Below are positions 7,405 through 17,682 of a stretch of DNA of 34,063 bases, in pieces (the stretch's first letter is position 1; every line of letters starts with the position of its first letter). The translations under genes and the position numbers were made by a program. This DNA comes from Myxococcales bacterium (lineage in GTDB: Bacteria > Myxococcota > Myxococcia > Myxococcales > Myxococcaceae). The stretch is taken from NCBI GenBank assembly GCA_030681895.1, contig JAUXRI010000168.1, positions 1-34,063 of the forward strand. The letters run 5' to 3'. The notes beneath the pieces were generated by a model. That model did not search any database. It saw only the letters and a program-made list of their open reading frames with translations, and was not told the origin of the DNA.

Positions 7405-10400
7405 GCTGGCCGTTGATGAGCGTGAGGTTGCACGGCGAGACCGAGCCGAACTCCACACTGCCCACGACCCACATGTCCTTCGACGTCGACATGCTGCGCG
7501 TCTGGGTCGTGACGAGCTGGCCGCCGCAATACACCTTCACCGTCGAGACGACCGGCGAGCCGCCCGAGCCGAACATGTGCACGCCGATCGTGTACACGAG
7601 GCCGGGCTGAGGCGTGTTGATGCGCGTGTTCTCGGGGCCGCGGCCTGACGTGTCGTCACGATCGAGGTTCGGGCTCTGCGCGGCCATGCCCCAGGTCGGC
7701 GTGCGGTTGGCGTAGTAGCAATCCCACGGCGATCTCGACCAGCTCGAGGCTGACGACCAGGCACCTGCCATCGGGTGAATCAGGTGGAGATCGGTGTCGT
7801 AGTTCCGCGACCAGGTCAGCTCGATCCACAGGTCGCCGTTCGGCGTCACCGTGATGGGGGTGGAGCACGTCGAGGTGGTGCCGAGGCCATCGGTCACGTT
7901 GAAGTTCACGACGTGCGTACCCACCACGTCGGCGAAGTACGTCGTGCCCGTGCAGCTCGTCGGCTGACCGAAGTTACCGTTCGCCGTTGGAGGTCGTGAG
8001 CCGACGCTCCACGCGCAGCTGACGATGCCTGGCGCCATGACAGAGGGCGTCAGGGTGACGGTGGTGTTGGCGCCCGTCGTGATGGGAGCCGGACACATCG
8101 CGGTGACGCCGCAGCCCATCATCGTGCGCGCGACGCCGACGCCGGCGAGCACGACCGGGTAGCTGATCATCTGGCCGTTCTGCGTGACGGTCACGTTGAG
8201 CGAGCCGCTCGCGGGGCCGAGCAGGAAAGGCCTGAAGCGCAGCTGCATCGTGCGTGAGGCTCCGGGAGAGATGGTGCCCGCCGTCGCTGCCGCTGAGATG
8301 GCGAACTGTGGGCAGCCTGCCGCCGTCGTGCATGAGCCAGAGCCGTTCGGCGCCAGGCCCGGGTCAGCCAGGGTCACGGAGTTCAGCGTGAGCGGCGTCG
8401 AGCAGGTGTTGGTGATGCTGACGGTGCGCGCCGGTGAGCCGCACTCGAGCTCGGAGTTCATGAAGTCGAGCGGCGACGGAGAAATGGTGATGCAGCTCGG
8501 CGCGAGCGTCGCGACCAGCTGCACGGTGCCGTTCGAGGCCCCGGGCGTCGACACGCCGAACGTCACCTCTCCGCGCACGACGGTCGGAATCGTCGGAGAC
8601 GGCCGCGTCGGCATCGCCCGCACCGTGATGGGGATCTGCTGGCCCGGTGGAATCGTCAGCGACGGAATCGCGCCGAGCGGCATCGTGAAGGTGTCGTCGC
8701 TGGTCGGCGAGACGTCGATGGCGTTGAAGTAGCAGGTGTCGTTGGGCTGAATGCCGCGGTTGCGCAGCGTGAACGTGAGGTCGCGAATCTGCGGCTGATC
8801 GACGACGCCGAAGTTGAGCTGGCCCGGAATCACCTCGTAGTTGCAGGGCGGCGCCTCGACGGCCTCGGCGTTGATGCGCACGTTGACCTCGGGGGTCATG
8901 GGGTCGTTCGAGAGAATCGTGACCTCCCACTCCTTGAAGCCGGGCGTCGCGGGGATGACGCGAATCGGCAGGTTCAGCGCGCCACCGGCCACGGCCTCGA
9001 GGCCCTGGAGGGGATTGTAGCTGTTGGGCTGAATGGTGTTGGTGCACCCGTTGCGCTGTTGATCCCAGTCGCCGACGCAGAGCTCCGCGAGGGTTCCGGT
9101 GATGGCGCGCACCCGCCAGTACGGCATGCCCATACCCATCGCGCCGAGCTTCAGGTTGCCGCGAGGGTCTGCCGGCATCGGGCGCGTGCCGACGTTGGCG
9201 ATGCGCAGGGTGCGCGGCACGAAGGTGGGCGGCGAAGCGTTCGGAGTGAAGCCGATGCGGCCTACCGAGAGCGGCGACGGACGCACTTCGATGCGCGGCC
9301 CGCCGCCGATGCCCCGCAGGCGCACGGCGACCGATGCCTGCCCTGCCAGTGACGCGTTCGCGCGCAGGGTGCCGTTCTTCTGTCCCAGCGTGGTGGGGCG
9401 GAACTCGAGCGTCGTCGTCGCCTCACCGTCGCTCCACTGGCCCATCATGTCGCGGGTCGCCGGTGGCACCGTGAGCCGCGTGAGGTCGAGCATCGAGGCC
9501 GCAGTGACGGAGAACACCGGGTCGCTCGTGGTGAGCGCCGTCAACTCGACCTGCGCGCTGCAGGCGTTGAAGAACGTGACCGTGCCTGGCGCGGTGGTGC
9601 CCGGCGCGACGTACCCGAAGAAGAGCGAGGTCGCGCGAAGGTCGTCGGGCGGATCGGCGCGGTACGTGAGGCACGACGAGACGCCACGGCCGCGGAGGGT
9701 GATCTCGCGCTCCGGGCACGACTGCGTGCGCCGCACCGTCATGCGCGCCACGTAGTCGCGCGTCTCGGTCGGCGTGAAGGTGATGGTGCTCTGCGCGGCT
9801 TCTCCCGACGCGACGTCGCGGCCGCCCGAGGCATCGAGCCCCGTCAGCACGAAGATGCCCGGCGAGACGCCGAGGATCTGCCCCGTCGTCACCCGTACCG
9901 GAATCGAGCTGTCGTTGCGCAGGTTGAGGTCGGCCGACGTCATGGTGCCGACGGGCACGATGCCGAAGTCGAAGGTGTCGGGCACCTCACACTCCCCTGA
10001 GATGGCGCGGCCCTTCAGCTCGAGCGGCACCGCCGGAGCGCCCGCCGGCACGAAGTCCAGCTGCGCCGCCACGTCGTACGAGCGCACGTCGAGCCGCACC
10101 GGCGGCGCGAACGTGATGGTGATGGGCTGCCGCTCCGCTGGGAACACCTCGCGGTCCTGCTCGAAGGTCAGCTCGAACGCGGCGCCAGCCTCGACCCGGC
10201 TCTGCACCGTGACGGCGTCACCAGTCACCTTCACGAAGTCTGACAGCGAGAACGCGCCGCGCCCCGTGTTGCGTACGAAGACGAGCTGCTGCACCTGAGA
10301 GCCCATCGAGATGGTGCCGAAGTCGATGAGCGCCGTCTCGCCGGACTGTGGCCCGTCCTTCGTCTCCCACTCCCACCGGACCTGGCCCGTGGCGACCTGC

Positions 10401-10474
10401 AGCGGCTTCTCGCAATCACACGCAATGACGACGAGGCCCGCCAGAAACGGGGCGAGGCGACGGTATGAGGACAT
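7391..10474 (-). CDS. Large choice-of-anchor-D repeat lipoprotein
   Basis: A 1027-residue predicted lipoprotein. The signal peptide ends in the lipobox VIAC (Cys19), followed by Asp at +2. The body has about five repeats of the choice-of-anchor-D/ASH type, each with a 'xFGxVxxGxxxxxxxxLRN' core, for example around 'FDFGIVPVGTMTSADLNLRN' and 'LNFGVVDQPQIRDLTFTLRN', and each usually starting with a cysteine. A PKD-like segment follows, and the C-terminal 150 residues ('DLWIELTWSRNYDTDLHLIHP', 'DLDRDDTSGRGPENT') resemble the YfaP/DUF2135-type β-sandwich. Such proteins are abundant in myxobacterial envelopes and functionally uncharacterised. I chose the ATG at 10474, directly after a TTG, because AGGGAG lies five bases upstream. 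It converges on the NAT gene and diverges from secA. Confidence 0.85.
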   Translation of the reverse strand: MSSYRRLAPFLAGLVVIACDCEKPLQVATGQVRWEWETKDGPQSGETALIDFGTISMGSQVQQLVFVRNTGRGAFSLSDFVKVTGDAVTVQSRVEAGAAFELTFEQDREVFPAERQPITITFAPPVRLDVRSYDVAAQLDFVPAGAPAVPLELKGRAISGECEVPDTFDFGIVPVGTMTSADLNLRNDSSIPVRVTTGQILGVSPGIFVLTGLDASGGRDVASGEAAQSTITFTPTETRDYVARMTVRRTQSCPEREITLRGRGVSSCLTYRADPPDDLRATSLFFGYVAPGTTAPGTVTFFNACSAQVELTALTTSDPVFSVTAASMLDLTRLTVPPATRDMMGQWSDGEATTTLEFRPTTLGQKNGTLRANASLAGQASVAVRLRGIGGGPRIEVRPSPLSVGRIGFTPNASPPTFVPRTLRIANVGTRPMPADPRGNLKLGAMGMGMPYWRVRAITGTLAELCVGDWDQQRNGCTNTIQPNSYNPLQGLEAVAGGALNLPIRVIPATPGFKEWEVTILSNDPMTPEVNVRINAEAVEAPPCNYEVIPGQLNFGVVDQPQIRDLTFTLRNRGIQPNDTCYFNAIDVSPTSDDTFTMPLGAIPSLTIPPGQQIPITVRAMPTRPSPTIPTVVRGEVTFGVSTPGASNGTVQLVATLAPSCITISPSPLDFMNSELECGSPARTVSITNTCSTPLTLNSVTLADPGLAPNGSGSCTTAAGCPQFAISAAATAGTISPGASRTMQLRFRPFLLGPASGSLNVTVTQNGQMISYPVVLAGVGVARTMMGCGVTAMCPAPITTGANTTVTLTPSVMAPGIVSCAWSVGSRPPTANGNFGQPTSCTGTTYFADVVGTHVVNFNVTDGLGTTSTCSTPITVTPNGDLWIELTWSRNYDTDLHLIHPMAGAWSSASSWSRSPWDCYYANRTPTWGMAAQSPNLDRDDTSGRGPENTRINTPQPGLVYTIGVHMFGSGGSPVVSTVKVYCGGQLVTTQTRSMSTSKDMWVVGSVEFGSVSPCNLTLINGQLNVP

Positions 10475-10564
10475 CAAGGCTCCCTGCTTCGAAGAACGGC
10501 CGGCCAGACCGTTCGGACAGGAATATCACGGGTCGATGATCAACCGCACGCGGGATGGCCCGCC

Positions 10565-10592
10565 TTGCGGCAGTGCTTTGCCGCTGTAGCTT
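10565..10592 (+). promoter_or_regulatory. Candidate sigma-70-type promoter of secA
   Basis: TTGCGG at 10565-10570 and TAGCTT at 10587-10592 are separated by 16 bases, and the secA start lies 66 bases further on. This is inside the 184-base spacer between the divergent lipoprotein and secA genes. The match is moderate and was found by eye. Confidence 0.35.
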
Positions 10593-10658
10593 GCGCCCGC
10601 TTTTCCGCCTTCGGTCTCTGTGGCGGTCCCGGCCGTTTTCAGCCAGAAGGCAACCGCC

Positions 10659-13502
<2,844 letters not shown>

Positions 13503-13504
13503 GC

Positions 13505-13520
13505 GAGGTGCGAACACCTC
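13505..13520. terminator. Hairpin between secA and mmuM
   Basis: GAGGTG-CGAA-CACCTC is a perfect 6-base-pair stem with a four-base loop, located three bases after the secA stop and overlapping the last codons of the convergent mmuM gene. Being symmetric it could end or attenuate transcripts from both sides. There is no U-tract, so it is not a canonical intrinsic terminator. Confidence 0.4.
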
Positions 13521-14448
13521 AGGTCTGGTGAGGGCTCCGGCCCCCCAAGGTGAGCCGGGCCGCGGCGATGTCTGCGGGCCTGGTTCGACAACAGCCACCG
13601 ACGATTCGTGCGCCGGCCTCGACGTACGAGCGAGCCAGCGCCCCGAAGCGCTCGCCGCGGTACGGCGTGCCATTCCACTGACGTGACGTCGCGTCCCACG
13701 TCTCTCCTGAGTTCGGCGAGGCCGCGAGCAGCACGCGCTTCGGAGCGGCGCTCCTCAACAACGGCGCGGCGACGTCGGGCGCGGAGCAGTTGATTCCGAC
13801 CGCGATGACGTTGGGCACCTCGTCCAGACGCGCGACGACGTTGGCGAAGGGCTCTCCGTGAGAGATCGCCCCCGCCTTCGCCGAGAAGCTCGCCATGAAG
13901 GGCACCTGGGGAAATCGCGCCGCGATTCGGGCCACCGCCTCGCACTCGGCCATCGACGGCAATGTCTCGAAGAGCACGAGGTCGGGCGACGCGCGCAGGG
14001 CCGCATCGACGCGGGGCAGGTGGAACTCGATCAACTCATCGACCGAGCGCGCGTAGTCGCCGGTGAACTCGCTCCCATCGGCGAGCACGGCGCCGTACGG
14101 CCCGAGCGACGCGCCCACGAGACGAGAGTCATCACCGTGACGTCTCACCGCTTCGTTCGCCAGCTCGACTGCCTTCGTGAGCAACGCGTCGGCGGCGGAC
14201 TCCGAGAGCCCGAGCTTCGCGAAGCCCAGCCGGCTCGCCTGGTAAGAGGCGGACGAGATGACGTCGGCGCCTGCGCGAAGGTGGTCGAGGTGCACGGCGA
14301 TGATGGCTTCGGGATCGTCGGAAATCAGCCGCGCGGACCAGAGGTGACTCGACAGATCTGCGCCTCGTCGCTCGAGCTCGGTCGCCAGTGCGCCGTCGAA
14401 CAGCACCACCCCACCTGCGGCCAGCGTCGCGGTGAACGGGTGCTTCAC
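13519..14448 (-). CDS. mmuM: Homocysteine S-methyltransferase
   Basis: A 309-residue homocysteine S-methyltransferase of the MmuM type, which makes methionine from homocysteine using S-methylmethionine or S-adenosylmethionine. The N-terminal 'VLFDGALATELERRG' and 'ISSASYQAS' are characteristic. The three zinc-binding cysteines are present: one in 'VGINCSAP' and the pair in 'VGGCCRTRP'. There is no cobalamin-binding domain, so it is not MetH. The GTG start at 14448 overlaps the stop of the pabC-like gene by four bases (GTGA), so the genes are probably translationally coupled. It is the last gene of the kinase-pab operon, tying one-carbon chemistry to folate precursor synthesis. Confidence 0.92.
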   Translation of the reverse strand: MKHPFTATLAAGGVVLFDGALATELERRGADLSSHLWSARLISDDPEAIIAVHLDHLRAGADVISSASYQASRLGFAKLGLSESAADALLTKAVELANEAVRRHGDDSRLVGASLGPYGAVLADGSEFTGDYARSVDELIEFHLPRVDAALRASPDLVLFETLPSMAECEAVARIAARFPQVPFMASFSAKAGAISHGEPFANVVARLDEVPNVIAVGINCSAPDVAAPLLRSAAPKRVLLAASPNSGETWDATSRQWNGTPYRGERFGALARSYVEAGARIVGGCCRTRPADIAAARLTLGGRSPHQT

Positions 14449-15065
14449 GCGTCTTCTCTGGCCAGGAGCGCCGTGAGTCGCGCGCGCACGTCAGCAGGAA
14501 AGATGCCGCGGCCCGGCACGTCGATGGCGCACGTGCCCGCGACCGCGTTGACCAACAACAGCGGCCACGTGCCGTCAGCCGCGAGGGGGCGCCGCCGAAC
14601 CGGCTCATTCGCCGCGATGGCTGCCTCGGCCACTGACGCCACGGCCGGAGCGTCTTCCGGAGGCAGCACCAGCCCCTCACCGTCCCACGCCACCAGCGTC
14701 GCCGAGCACGACTCGTAGAGCTCGTCGCCGGCCCCGTTCGTCAGCAGCGTCGAGACGCCGTCGAGCCGAACCCCGTCGTACGGAGAGGGAGGTGCAGGCT
14801 TCGGAAACCGGCCTCGCTGCGCTGCCATCGGAGACACCATGCGACGTGTGGGCATGCCCTCACTCAGGCGGGACGCCGGGCGCCGGAGTGTCGAGAGCTG
14901 CCGGCCATCCCACGTGACGCGGTAGACGCCGGGGTCGACGACGAGACTGACGAAGTGCGTGAGCGCGGCGAACGCGCCCTCACCCAACCGCTCGGCGTGG
15001 CGGTGCATCAGCGGAATCGTGAAGTCTTCAGCGACGCGGAGCACCGTGTAGCCGGGCAGCGTCAT
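14445..15065 (-). CDS. pabC: PabC-like class IV aminotransferase (ADC lyase)
   Basis: A 206-residue protein of the class IV aminotransferase fold, most likely 4-amino-4-deoxychorismate lyase, which releases p-aminobenzoate and pyruvate. The segment 'RFPKPAPPSPYDGVR' aligns by eye with the 'HKTTxRxxYDxAR' pyridoxal-phosphate lysine region of PabC proteins, so Lys89 is the candidate Schiff-base residue. 'LLTNGAGDELYESCSATLVA' corresponds to the 'LLLNxxGxVxExxxxNLF' strand. It is shorter and more divergent than E. coli PabC. The ATG at 15065 forms an ATGA overlap with the upstream stop, which decides it over an in-frame start 39 bases earlier. Adjacent pabA and pabB support the assignment. Confidence 0.75.
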   Translation of the reverse strand: MTLPGYTVLRVAEDFTIPLMHRHAERLGEGAFAALTHFVSLVVDPGVYRVTWDGRQLSTLRRPASRLSEGMPTRRMVSPMAAQRGRFPKPAPPSPYDGVRLDGVSTLLTNGAGDELYESCSATLVAWDGEGLVLPPEDAPAVASVAEAAIAANEPVRRRPLAADGTWPLLLVNAVAGTCAIDVPGRGIFPADVRARLTALLAREDA

Positions 15066-16093
15066 CGCTTCGGCAACCCCATCTCTTCCAGAATGATGCG
15101 CCACGTCGGGTCGTTCGAGTCGTCGTAGCGGGCCGGCATCGGTTCATCGCGACCGGGCAGCGCGTCGACGCGGGCGTGCGCGGCCTGAAGGTCTTTCACG
15201 TAGGCGAGGTACTGCGCCTTCCCTTCGCCGAGCGAGGTCAGCACCATCACGCCGAGGCCGTCGTGCTCGAGCGCCGACTTCATCGCGAGCTGAAAACGCT
15301 CGAGCGCGTCGAGCATCGGCCCCGTCGCGAGGATCTCTTCCGTCGCGTAGCCCTTCAGCAGGCACAGCAGGTGCGGGTACGCCGACAGGCTCATGCCGCG
15401 ATGAGGTGCCTGCCGGTAGTACACGAGGTGCCTCCGCTCCCGCTGCTCGACTCGTGTGGTGACGGCGCGCCAGTCGACGTCCTGCGAGAGCACGTCGGCG
15501 AGTGACTTCGGCTCGGTGTCGCTGGGCGCTGCATGACGGCGCGCCTCGATGAGCGACACGATGCGGGCGCGGCTGCGGGCATCGGTCGCCGGGTCGGCCA
15601 GCATCCACGCTTTGCCGTCGGCTTCGAGCTCGCGGAACTCGAAGAGCTGCTCGTGGTACCGCTCGAGCAGGCTCCACTCGAGCGTGCCTCCGCCGCGAAG
15701 CGCCTTCTCCGCCGTCTTCGGGCAGCCCATCAGCGCCCAGCAGCGTTCGTGAAAGACGAGCGCTTCGTCGTTGCCGTCCCAGACGAAGATCGACTCACCG
15801 CTGGCGACGTCGTCGAGGCCGCCGTCTTCGACCGGGCCCCGGAAGATGGCGTCACCGCCCCCGAGGTCGAGCCCCACGGCCTCGTTCAACCACGCGTGCT
15901 GCGGCCCGAACGGGAAGGGCTTCTGGGGCTCGTCGGCCCAGTCGTGCCCGCCATTCTCTGATCGACCCGACTCAGACGGCGCCGAGCCTGATCGCCCCCG
16001 GTAGATGCGAAGCATGCCTCCGACCGACGGCACGTAGTGGTCGTGCTGCGTCGGCAGCGCGCAGAGCTGACAGAAGGTCGCGTGGACACCCAT
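15062..16093 (-). CDS. DUF695-like protein with N-terminal Cys/His motifs
   Basis: A 343-residue protein of unknown function inside the p-aminobenzoate operon. Residues 1-20 contain a CxxC pair with nearby histidines ('FCQLCALPTQHDHYVP'), and about residues 120-130 contain 'FHERCWALMGCP', so a structural zinc site is possible. The last 115 residues resemble DUF695 by eye: 'RRHLVYYRQAP', 'GVMVLTSLGEGKAQYLAYVKD' and the closing 'NDPTWRIILEEMGLP'. I chose the ATG at 16093 because the in-frame extension upstream overlaps pabB in a low-complexity shadow reading. It starts 34 bases after the pabB stop and shares an ATGA overlap with pabC. Its position between pabB and pabC is unexplained. Confidence 0.8.
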   Translation of the reverse strand: MGVHATFCQLCALPTQHDHYVPSVGGMLRIYRGRSGSAPSESGRSENGGHDWADEPQKPFPFGPQHAWLNEAVGLDLGGGDAIFRGPVEDGGLDDVASGESIFVWDGNDEALVFHERCWALMGCPKTAEKALRGGGTLEWSLLERYHEQLFEFRELEADGKAWMLADPATDARSRARIVSLIEARRHAAPSDTEPKSLADVLSQDVDWRAVTTRVEQRERRHLVYYRQAPHRGMSLSAYPHLLCLLKGYATEEILATGPMLDALERFQLAMKSALEHDGLGVMVLTSLGEGKAQYLAYVKDLQAAHARVDALPGRDEPMPARYDDSNDPTWRIILEEMGLPKR

Positions 16094-16127
16094 GGAGGGC
16101 GCAGGTTGCCAGCGAGGGGGCCGTTCG

Positions 16128-17105
16128 TCACGAGTGGCGGAGCGCCCCGAGCTTGAGGCGCACCTCGTCGAGCTCGGCCCCAGGCTCCGAGTCCCAGGTG
16201 ATGGCGCCACCGACGCCGTACTCCCAGCGCCGCTCGTTCAGCAGCGTCGCGGTCCTGATGAGCAGCGCCGCGCGGAAGGTGTCGCCGGTCTCGAGGCCCA
16301 GCGTGCCGCAGTAGAACCGGCGCGGGCTCGGCTCGAGCTCACGAATCACCGTCATGGCCGCGGGGCGGGGGGCTCCGGTGACCGAGCCGCCGGGGTGCAT
16401 CACGCGCAAGACGTCGGTCAGCGTCACGCCGTCGCGGAGCTGGCCTTCGACGTCGCTGACGGCCTGCACCACGTACGGCAGCTCGAGGAACCGTCGAGCA
16501 GCCGGCACCTGGACCGAGCCCTTCACGCAGAGCTGCTGCAGATCGTTTCGGGTGAGGTCGGTGATCATCGCCAGCTCGGCCTGGTCCTTCACGCTCGCCT
16601 CGAGCGCGGCGCGGTGGCCTGGCGCGGCGGTGCCCTTCATCGGCTCGGCGTGAATCCACCGGGCGACGGTCTCGACCAGCAGCTCCGGGCTGCCCGAGAC
16701 CAGCTCGCCGACACCGGGTAGACGCACCCACGCGGCGAAGCGCGGAATGGCGCGCGAACACAAAAGCGAGAGCAGCGACGAGCCAGTGACGTCGCGCACC
16801 ATCGCGCGGACGGTGAGGTTCACCTGGTAGACGTCACCAGCCGCGATGCGCTCACGAATGCCCGCGACGTTCGCCTCGAAGGCGCCTTCGTCGAGGTCGA
16901 CGGCCGGGGACGAGACGAGGGACCACTCGGGCGTGAAAGGCGTCAGCGTTCCCCTCACCCGCGCCGGTGAGCCCTCGTAGGTCGACAGCCAGAGCGCCGC
17001 GTCACCGTCGTCCGTCGGCGTGAACAGCCGCCACCGCCCATCGGCCGAGAACCCCGGGCCGAGCAGCGCGAACGCCGTTGCCTGTTCGAGCCCGCTGAGC
17101 GTCAC
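16128..17105 (-). CDS. pabB: Aminodeoxychorismate synthase component I
   Basis: A 325-residue chorismate-binding enzyme that aminates chorismate to 4-amino-4-deoxychorismate with ammonia from PabA. The motif 'HAEPMKGTAAPG' carries Lys157, the lysine that distinguishes PabB (PIKGT) from anthranilate synthase TrpE (PIAGT). Other family blocks are 'AAGDVYQVNLTVR', 'SGSPELLVE', 'AELAMITDLTRNDL', 'MHPGGSVTGAPRPAAM' and 'FYCGTLG'. The GTG at 17105 overlaps the pabA stop (GTGA) and the protein then begins 'VTLSGLEQ'; a longer open frame reaching into pabA is a shadow. At 325 residues it lacks most of the N-terminal domain found in the 450-residue E. coli enzyme, a compact form also known in other bacteria. 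Confidence 0.94.
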   Translation of the reverse strand: MTLSGLEQATAFALLGPGFSADGRWRLFTPTDDGDAALWLSTYEGSPARVRGTLTPFTPEWSLVSSPAVDLDEGAFEANVAGIRERIAAGDVYQVNLTVRAMVRDVTGSSLLSLLCSRAIPRFAAWVRLPGVGELVSGSPELLVETVARWIHAEPMKGTAAPGHRAALEASVKDQAELAMITDLTRNDLQQLCVKGSVQVPAARRFLELPYVVQAVSDVEGQLRDGVTLTDVLRVMHPGGSVTGAPRPAAMTVIRELEPSPRRFYCGTLGLETGDTFRAALLIRTATLLNERRWEYGVGGAITWDSEPGAELDEVRLKLGALRHS

Positions 17106-17677
17106 GTCAGGCTCCGGAAGAATGCGTCGATGAACCCGCGGCCACCGGGCGTCGCGTACGAGTCGGGGTGGAACTGCAGCCCCAGCACCGGGAGCGTCTC
17201 GTGCTCCACCGCCATCACGGTGCCGTCGTCGAGCGTACCCGTCACCCGCAGCGGCGCCTTCACTGCCGAGAGCGACAACGAGTGGTAGCGCATGACCTCG
17301 TGGTGGCCCGCAGGAATGAAGCGCGAGCCCTCGACGTGCATGCGGGCGACCTTCCCGTGCGCTGGCGTCGAGCGCGTCATCTGGGCTCCACACGCGAGGC
17401 CCAGCGCCTGGTGGCCAAGGCAGATGCCAACCATCGGCGTCTTCGTGTCGAGCACCTGCCGCACCAGCGTGACGAGCCCGGCGCGGTGCGGGTCGGTCGG
17501 GCCGGGGCCGATGATGACGACGTCGGCACCACGCACTGCCCGCGCGGCCTCGTTGCCTCGAACGAGCTCGACGCCCGGCGGCAACAGGTCGACCACGTTG
17601 AAGCTGAAGGAGTCGTCGTTCTCGACGAAGACCACACGCACGCCGCACGGCTTACTCCCTGCGCGCGCCAGCGTCAC
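17102..17677 (-). CDS. pabA: Aminodeoxychorismate synthase glutamine amidotransferase
   Basis: A 191-residue class I glutamine amidotransferase that feeds ammonia to PabB. The nucleophile is Cys86 in 'GICLGHQALG', the oxyanion region is 'IIGPGPTDP', and the catalytic histidine is His170 in 'LQFHPDSYA'. In almost all members the last motif is HPES, with Glu as third triad residue; here that position is Asp172 (codon at 17162-17164). The GTG at 17677 lies five bases after the kinase stop; an alternative GTG at 17641 would start at 'VRVVFVENDDSF', closer to the usual PabA N-terminus, with AGGGAG 13 bases upstream. Overlap with pabB and the PabB lysine signature indicate PabA rather than TrpG. 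Confidence 0.9.
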   Translation of the reverse strand: MTLARAGSKPCGVRVVFVENDDSFSFNVVDLLPPGVELVRGNEAARAVRGADVVIIGPGPTDPHRAGLVTLVRQVLDTKTPMVGICLGHQALGLACGAQMTRSTPAHGKVARMHVEGSRFIPAGHHEVMRYHSLSLSAVKAPLRVTGTLDDGTVMAVEHETLPVLGLQFHPDSYATPGGRGFIDAFFRSLT

Positions 17678-17682
17678 ACCGC

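Noticed and set aside
16128..17677. Anthranilate synthase (trpE/trpG) as identity of the amidotransferase and chorismate enzyme.
   Set aside because: The PMKGT motif with its lysine marks aminodeoxychorismate synthase, and a class IV aminotransferase (pabC-like) gene lies in the same operon.
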